Positions 60,135-64,000 of a stretch of 64,000 bases of DNA are shown here, piece by piece. How positions within the stretch are numbered: the first letter of the stretch is position 1; the number at the start of each line of letters is the position of its first letter. Origin of the DNA: Duganella aquatilis (lineage in GTDB: Bacteria; Pseudomonadota; Gammaproteobacteria; Burkholderiales; Burkholderiaceae_D). The notes below the pieces were generated by a model. It was not told the DNA's origin. It searched no databases and worked only from the letters and a program-made list of their open reading frames with translations. The position numbers and the translations under genes are program-made. Where the stretch lies: the NCBI RefSeq assembly GCF_009674565.1, contig NZ_WKJL01000013.1:124001-188000 (forward strand), in the 5' to 3' direction.

Positions 60135-61073
60135 ATGAAATTCACTCCTGTCTTCGCAGCACTGGCCTTTGCCGCCGCCCCTGTCTTCGCCGCCGCGCCG
60201 CTGGCCGGCACCAACGCCCCCGGCTTCCAGCGCGTCATGCTGGGCGACTTTGAAGTGACCGCCATCAGCGACGGCACCGTCGACCTGCCGATCGACAAGC
60301 TGCTGCACGAGCCGGCCGCCACCACCACCAAGGCGCTGGCCCGCAATTTCCAGTCGGTGCCGACCGAAACCTCGGTCAACGGCTTCCTGATCAACACCGG
60401 CGGCAAGCTGATCCTGGTGGACGCCGGCGCCGGCAGCCTGTTCGGCCCGACGCTGGGCAAGCTGGTGGCCAATATCAAGGCGTCCGGCTATCAGCCTGAG
60501 CAGATCGATGAAATCTACCTGACCCACCTGCACCCGGACCACGTGGGCGGCCTGGCTGCCAACAGCCAGCTGGTGTTCCCGAACGCCGTGGTGCGCGCCG
60601 ACAAGCACGACACCGACTTCTGGCTGAGCCAGTCCAACCTGGACAAAGCCCCTGCCGACAGCAAGGGCTTCTTCCAGGGCGCGATGGCCTCGCTGTCGCC
60701 GTACGCCGCCGCCCAGCACCTGAAGCCGTTCAGCGGCGACACCGAACTGGCGCCGGGCGTGCACGCCACCGCCAGCTACGGCCACACGCCGGGCCACACC
60801 ATCTACACCTTCGAAAGCAAGGGCAAGAAACTGGTGCTGGTTGGCGACCTGATCCACGTAGCCGCCGTGCAGCTGGAACATCCTGAAGTGACCATCGGCT
60901 TCGACAGCGACGCCAAGTCGGCCGCCGCCTCGCGCGCCAAGGTATTCCAGGCCTTGTCCAAGGAAGGCGCGCTGGTCGGTGCAGCCCACCTGTCCTTCCC
61001 TGGCCTGGGCCACCTGCGCGTCGACGGCAAGGGCTACGACTGGCTGCCGGTCAGCTACAGCCAGTTGCGATAA
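60135..61073 (+). CDS. Exported metallo-beta-lactamase-fold hydrolase
   Basis: A 312-residue MBL-fold metallohydrolase with a signal peptide (about 20 residues). Zinc motif THLHPDHVGG (His131, His133, Asp135, His136), SYGHTPGHT, and VGDLIHVAAVQ for the bridging Asp. The lactonase-like N-terminal layout (AISDGTVDLPIDKLL) resembles MBL lactonases and quorum-quenching enzymes, but the substrate is unproven. ATG at 60135 follows TAAGGACGC; upstream frame to 59790 is not used. Probably controlled by the divergent LysR protein. Confidence 0.9.
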   Translation: MKFTPVFAALAFAAAPVFAAAPLAGTNAPGFQRVMLGDFEVTAISDGTVDLPIDKLLHEPAATTTKALARNFQSVPTETSVNGFLINTGGKLILVDAGAGSLFGPTLGKLVANIKASGYQPEQIDEIYLTHLHPDHVGGLAANSQLVFPNAVVRADKHDTDFWLSQSNLDKAPADSKGFFQGAMASLSPYAAAQHLKPFSGDTELAPGVHATASYGHTPGHTIYTFESKGKKLVLVGDLIHVAAVQLEHPEVTIGFDSDAKSAAASRAKVFQALSKEGALVGAAHLSFPGLGHLRVDGKGYDWLPVSYSQLR

Positions 61074-61124
61074 TAGTTCGCATCTCGTCAGCAGCGCGTC
61101 AGTAAATTCTGTAAAATTAGTGTC

Positions 61125-61763
61125 ATGGACATGCGTAACACACCTCACTCTATTTCCGTGCTCGTCGTCGACGATCACCCGCTTCTGCGCGCCGGTTTGG
61201 GTGAGGCCATTTCCAGTCAGAGCGATATGCGCGTGGTGGGCGAGGCGTGCAACGGCCGCGAGGCGGTGGACGCCTACACCCAGCTGCGGCCCGACGTCAC
61301 CATCATGGACATCGCCATGCCGGAGCTGGACGGGGTGGCGGCGCTGCATGAAATCCGCCGCGAGCATAACAATGCCCGCGTCGTCATGCTCACCACCTAC
61401 AAGGGCGACGCGCAGATCCTGCGCGCGGTCCAGGGCGGCGCCGCCGGTTTCCTGCTGAAGAGTACCCTGCGCAAGGATTTGCTCGACACGGTGCGCGGCG
61501 TCCACCTGGGACAGCGCCGCATTCCGCCGGAGATCGCGATGGAGCTGGCCCAGCACATGGGCCAGGGTCCGTTAAGCTCGCGGGAAATGGAAGTGCTGAA
61601 TCATGCGGCGAGCGGGCATTCCAATCGCCGCATCGCGGAGCGCCTGTCGATTTCCGAGGAAACCGTCAAGGCCCACATGAAGAATGTGCTGGCCAAGCTG
61701 GCCGCGAACGATCGCACCCATGCGGTGACGATCGCCCTCAAGCGCGGCATTATTACGATCTAG
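61125..61763 (+). CDS. NarL/LuxR-family response regulator (orphan)
   Basis: A 212-residue regulator. Receiver about residues 9 to 128 (VVDDHPLLRAG; phospho-acceptor Asp62 in IMDIAMPELDG; LLKS), GerE/LuxR helix-turn-helix about 145 to 210 (LSSREMEVLNHAASGHSNRRIAERLSISEETVKAHM in pieces). No kinase gene adjoins it. Its 3' end overlaps the convergent DUF1275 gene by 4 bp. A weak -10-like TAAAAT lies just upstream. Confidence 0.92.
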   Translation: MDMRNTPHSISVLVVDDHPLLRAGLGEAISSQSDMRVVGEACNGREAVDAYTQLRPDVTIMDIAMPELDGVAALHEIRREHNNARVVMLTTYKGDAQILRAVQGGAAGFLLKSTLRKDLLDTVRGVHLGQRRIPPEIAMELAQHMGQGPLSSREMEVLNHAASGHSNRRIAERLSISEETVKAHMKNVLAKLAANDRTHAVTIALKRGIITI

Positions 61764-62416
61764 TCCTTGGCCACGGCGGCCAGCCACACCAGCATCACGC
61801 ACGGCAGCAACAGGCCGTGGAAACCGAAGGTCACAAACGCCACGCCGCCGCTCATGCAGCCGGCGGCGAACGCCAGCACCGGCCAGGTCAGCTTCTTGCA
61901 GCGGCCGATGGCTTCCGGATCGCCGCGCAGCGAATCCACCAGTTCGATCACCAGCCCGGTCACATTGCCCGTCATCACCGTGGTGGCCGATGTCTTGCCC
62001 AGCAGCAGCTTGCCATAGGCATTCTGGATCGCCATCGCGCCGGCGCACAGCGAACCGGTCAGCAAAGTCAGCGGCGCCGACGCTTCCACCACCGGCGCCG
62101 CCTGCCAGGCGCAGATCACCGTCGCCGCCATCATCGCCAGCTGGAACAGGAAGCTGTTGCGCAGCGTTTTGCCGCCGCTGCGGTCCCAGTGCACCGTCGC
62201 CAGCCGTGTCAGGGCGACAAACAGGATAAACACCGGGAACACCAGCAGCTTGATGAAGATGCTTTGCGACGGCTCGATCAGCGCGCGGCCGATCAGCACG
62301 AAGTTGCCTGTCACGTGGGCCGTGAACAGGCCGAACAGGCCGACAAAGCCCAGCGTGTCGACGTAGCCGGCCAAAAAGCCCAGCGCTGCGCCTTGTTTGA
62401 TATCACCGCGTTCCAT
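61760..62416 (-). CDS. DUF1275 (YoaK) family membrane protein
   Basis: A 218-residue inner-membrane protein with six predicted helices and the family opening AALGFLAGYVDTLGFVGLFGLFTAHVTGNFV. Also conserved is AYGKLLLGKTSATTVMTGNVTGL. Its function is not established. It overlaps the DoxX-like gene by 14 bp and belongs to a three-gene unit with the amidohydrolase. Confidence 0.9.
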   Translation of the reverse strand: MERGDIKQGAALGFLAGYVDTLGFVGLFGLFTAHVTGNFVLIGRALIEPSQSIFIKLLVFPVFILFVALTRLATVHWDRSGGKTLRNSFLFQLAMMAATVICAWQAAPVVEASAPLTLLTGSLCAGAMAIQNAYGKLLLGKTSATTVMTGNVTGLVIELVDSLRGDPEAIGRCKKLTWPVLAFAAGCMSGGVAFVTFGFHGLLLPCVMLVWLAAVAKD

Positions 62417-62816
62417 TACTACCTTTCTGAAGATCGAGCCAGGCCACCAGCAGGAAAGCGCCGGTCAGCCCGAGGTGCTCGAAGAAACTATTGGCCGCCA
62501 TGAAGCGTTCCTGGCCGCCCATTTCCCAGAAGCGGTTGGCGACAAAGGTGGCCATCAGCGTGAACACGCCGAGGAAGCCCGCGCCCAGCCAGCGGTAATA
62601 GCCGGTCAGGATGGCAACCGAGGCGCCCAGCTCCAGCGCGATCACCAGCGCGGCCAGCGGCCCCGCCGGCGACAGGCCGAAATGCTGCATCTCGCCGATG
62701 GCCGAGCCGAAGTCGGTCAGCTTGTTGATGCCGCCCTGCAGATACGCGGCGCACAGCAGCAACAGGCAGACCCAGCGCACCCACGGCACGCGCACTAGAC
62801 CGCCCAGCATGCGCAT
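62403..62816 (-). CDS. DoxX-family membrane protein
   Basis: A 137-residue protein with four predicted membrane helices and DoxX-type features (YLQGGINKLTDFGSA, GLSPAGPLAALVIALELGASVAILTGYY in blocks, FFEHLGLTGAFLLVAW). DoxX-like proteins are membrane partners of oxidoreductases or sulfur metabolism; role here unknown. The start is ambiguous: ATG at 62816 or 62810, or a GTG at 62795 that overlaps the upstream stop (TAGTG). Confidence 0.8.
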   Translation of the reverse strand: MRMLGGLVRVPWVRWVCLLLLCAAYLQGGINKLTDFGSAIGEMQHFGLSPAGPLAALVIALELGASVAILTGYYRWLGAGFLGVFTLMATFVANRFWEMGGQERFMAANSFFEHLGLTGAFLLVAWLDLQKGSNGTR

Positions 62817-64000
62817 CCCAGGGCACCCCAGAAGCTCTTGAGGTCGGAGACCGGCGCCTTGCTGCCCCACGAGCTGGCGTGCTGGTGGCCGTGCACATTG
62901 CAGTTGTTGGCGCAGCCGCAGGCGGCGGCCTGTTGCGCGCGTTCACGCTTCTGCTGCAGCTGGCGCTGTTCCAGTTCCTTCAGCGCGGCGCGGCTGGTGC
63001 CCTGCTTCTCGCCCCAGCCGGCGTAGCCGCCGAAACGGCGCACCGGCGACCAGTCCGGCATGGCCGGCGGCGGCGGCGTGTCGTGGCTGGCGAAGGCGCC
63101 GGCCGCATACACGATCTTGCCGCCAACGATGGTCAGGTCCGAACTCATGTCCCAGATCTCGCTTTCGGCGCAGGCATAGAAGTCCTTGTCCGGCACGATC
63201 AGGTCGGCCAGCTGGCCTACTTCGATGCGGCCCTTCTTGCCTTCCTCGTTGGAGAACCAGGTGGTGTTCTCGGTCCACATGCGCAGCGCCGCCTCGCGGT
63301 CCAGGCAATTGGCGCGCGGGTACAGCTGGGCGCCGCTGACGGTTTTACCGGTGATCATCCAGGCCAGCGACACCCACGGGTTGTAGGAGGCGACGCGGGT
63401 GGCGTCGGTGCCGGCCGAGGTTTTGACGCCGGCGTCGATGATCTTCCTGATCGGCGGCGTGGCTTCGGCGGCGCCGTGGCCGTAACGCTCGATGAAGTAT
63501 TCACCCTGATACGCCATGCGGTGCTGCACGGCGATGCCGCCGCCCAGCGCGGCGATACGGTCGATCGACTGGTCCGAAACGGTTTCGGCGTGGTCGAAGA
63601 ACCAGTTCAGGCCTTCCAGCGGGATGTCCTGGTTGACGCGCTCGAACACATCCAGCGCGCGGCTGATGGTTTCGTCGTAGGTCGCGTGCATGCGCCATGG
63701 CCAGCGGTTCTGCGCCAGCACGCGCACCACGCCTTCCAGGTCGTCTTCCATATTGTCCGGCATGTCGGGACGCGGCTGGCGGAAGTCCTCGAAGTCGGCC
63801 GCCGAGAAGGTCAGCATCTCGCCGGCGCCGTTGTGGCGGAAGTAGTCGTCGCCTTGCTGGTACTTGACGCTCTGCGTCCAGTTCAGGAAGTCTTCCTTCT
63901 CCTGCTTGGGCTTTTGCGTGAACAGGTTGTAGGCCAGGCGCACGGTCAGCTGCTTTTCGTCCGACAGCTGCTGGATGACCTGGTAGTCTTCCGGATAGTT
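62795..64000 (-). CDS. Amidohydrolase, 5' end outside the window
   Basis: The last 401 residues of a YtcJ-like metal-dependent amidohydrolase. The frame is open to the window edge. AGTDATRVASYNPWVSL carries the metal-binding Asp typical of the barrel, and the C-terminal composite beta-sandwich follows (GQLADLIVPDKDFYACAESEI). A tail of about 60 residues is unusual: a Gln/Arg coiled stretch, then a Cys/His-rich end (ACGCANNCNVHGHQH and ALGCACWAV). Catalytic N-terminal His motif lies outside the window. It heads the DoxX/DUF1275 unit. Confidence 0.85.
   Translation of the reverse strand, partial: NYPEDYQVIQQLSDEKQLTVRLAYNLFTQKPKQEKEDFLNWTQSVKYQQGDDYFRHNGAGEMLTFSAADFEDFRQPRPDMPDNMEDDLEGVVRVLAQNRWPWRMHATYDETISRALDVFERVNQDIPLEGLNWFFDHAETVSDQSIDRIAALGGGIAVQHRMAYQGEYFIERYGHGAAEATPPIRKIIDAGVKTSAGTDATRVASYNPWVSLAWMITGKTVSGAQLYPRANCLDREAALRMWTENTTWFSNEEGKKGRIEVGQLADLIVPDKDFYACAESEIWDMSSDLTIVGGKIVYAAGAFASHDTPPPPAMPDWSPVRRFGGYAGWGEKQGTSRAALKELEQRQLQQKRERAQQAAACGCANNCNVHGHQHASSWGSKAPVSDLKSFWGALGCACWAV

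Overview
The window looks like a high-GC chromosomal stretch from a soil or plant-associated betaproteobacterium. Oxalobacteraceae of the Duganella/Massilia kind is my best guess, based on gene style and content (a TonB receptor-linked plant-polysaccharide locus, CheV, LytS/LytTR, many LysR regulators). This is inference; no rRNA gene is present to settle it. One tRNA gene is present. I saw no insertion sequence, prophage or CRISPR array.

Layout. 1-3.7 kb: S-formylglutathione hydrolase, a DJ-1/PfpI protein, a 5'-truncated DUF4351/Rpn-type nuclease remnant, CheV and tRNA-Gly(GCC). 3.8-8.7 kb: a CPA1 Na+/H+ antiporter followed by a LytS-type kinase, a LytTR regulator and an unusual two-domain acetyltransferase, met head-on by a GNAT gene. 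9.0-15.0 kb: a membrane acyltransferase, a penicillin-acylase family enzyme, a MarR-GNAT fusion with a 19-bp palindromic operator, a GAF protein paired with a degenerate receiver, and a 16-cysteine Csp-type copper-storage protein.

15.0-41.6 kb: a contiguous minus-strand arabinan/L-arabinose locus. An outer-membrane TonB receptor and a GPH-family symporter bring in oligosaccharides. Four GH43 enzymes, a GH51, a GH97 and a GH127 debranch and hydrolyse them. A YtfQ/R/T-YjfF-type ABC importer takes up released sugar. Aldose 1-epimerase, a sugar 1-dehydrogenase (SDR), L-arabonate dehydratase, an AraD1/FAH-family protein and 2,5-dioxopentanoate dehydrogenase form a non-phosphorylating route to 2-oxoglutarate. 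A GbpR-like LysR regulator closes the locus. Three internal promoters share one architecture (TTGG-type -35, 18-bp spacer, TAGTAT/TAAGAT -10) with GATATT/ATATCG repeats just upstream, and similar repeats sit before the regulator gene. I read this as one regulon.

41.9-49.4 kb: AMP nucleosidase, then a divergent four-gene operon with three ATGA overlaps: a Pls/PosA-type single-module peptide synthetase (adenylation, carrier and membrane condensation regions), its phosphopantetheinyl transferase, a secreted polysaccharide deacetylase and a YdeI-like protein. This is the best candidate in the window for an uncharacterised biosynthetic system, perhaps a cationic homo-poly(amino acid).

49.4-64 kb: a methyl-accepting protein with CheW, a class A beta-lactamase with a GNAT, a flavin monooxygenase, a DUF885 protein, a D-amino-acid dehydrogenase, a TPR/glycine-rich membrane protein, a divergent LysR/metallo-beta-lactamase-fold pair with a palindromic LysR box, an orphan NarL-type regulator, and a DUF1275-DoxX-amidohydrolase operon cut by the window end.
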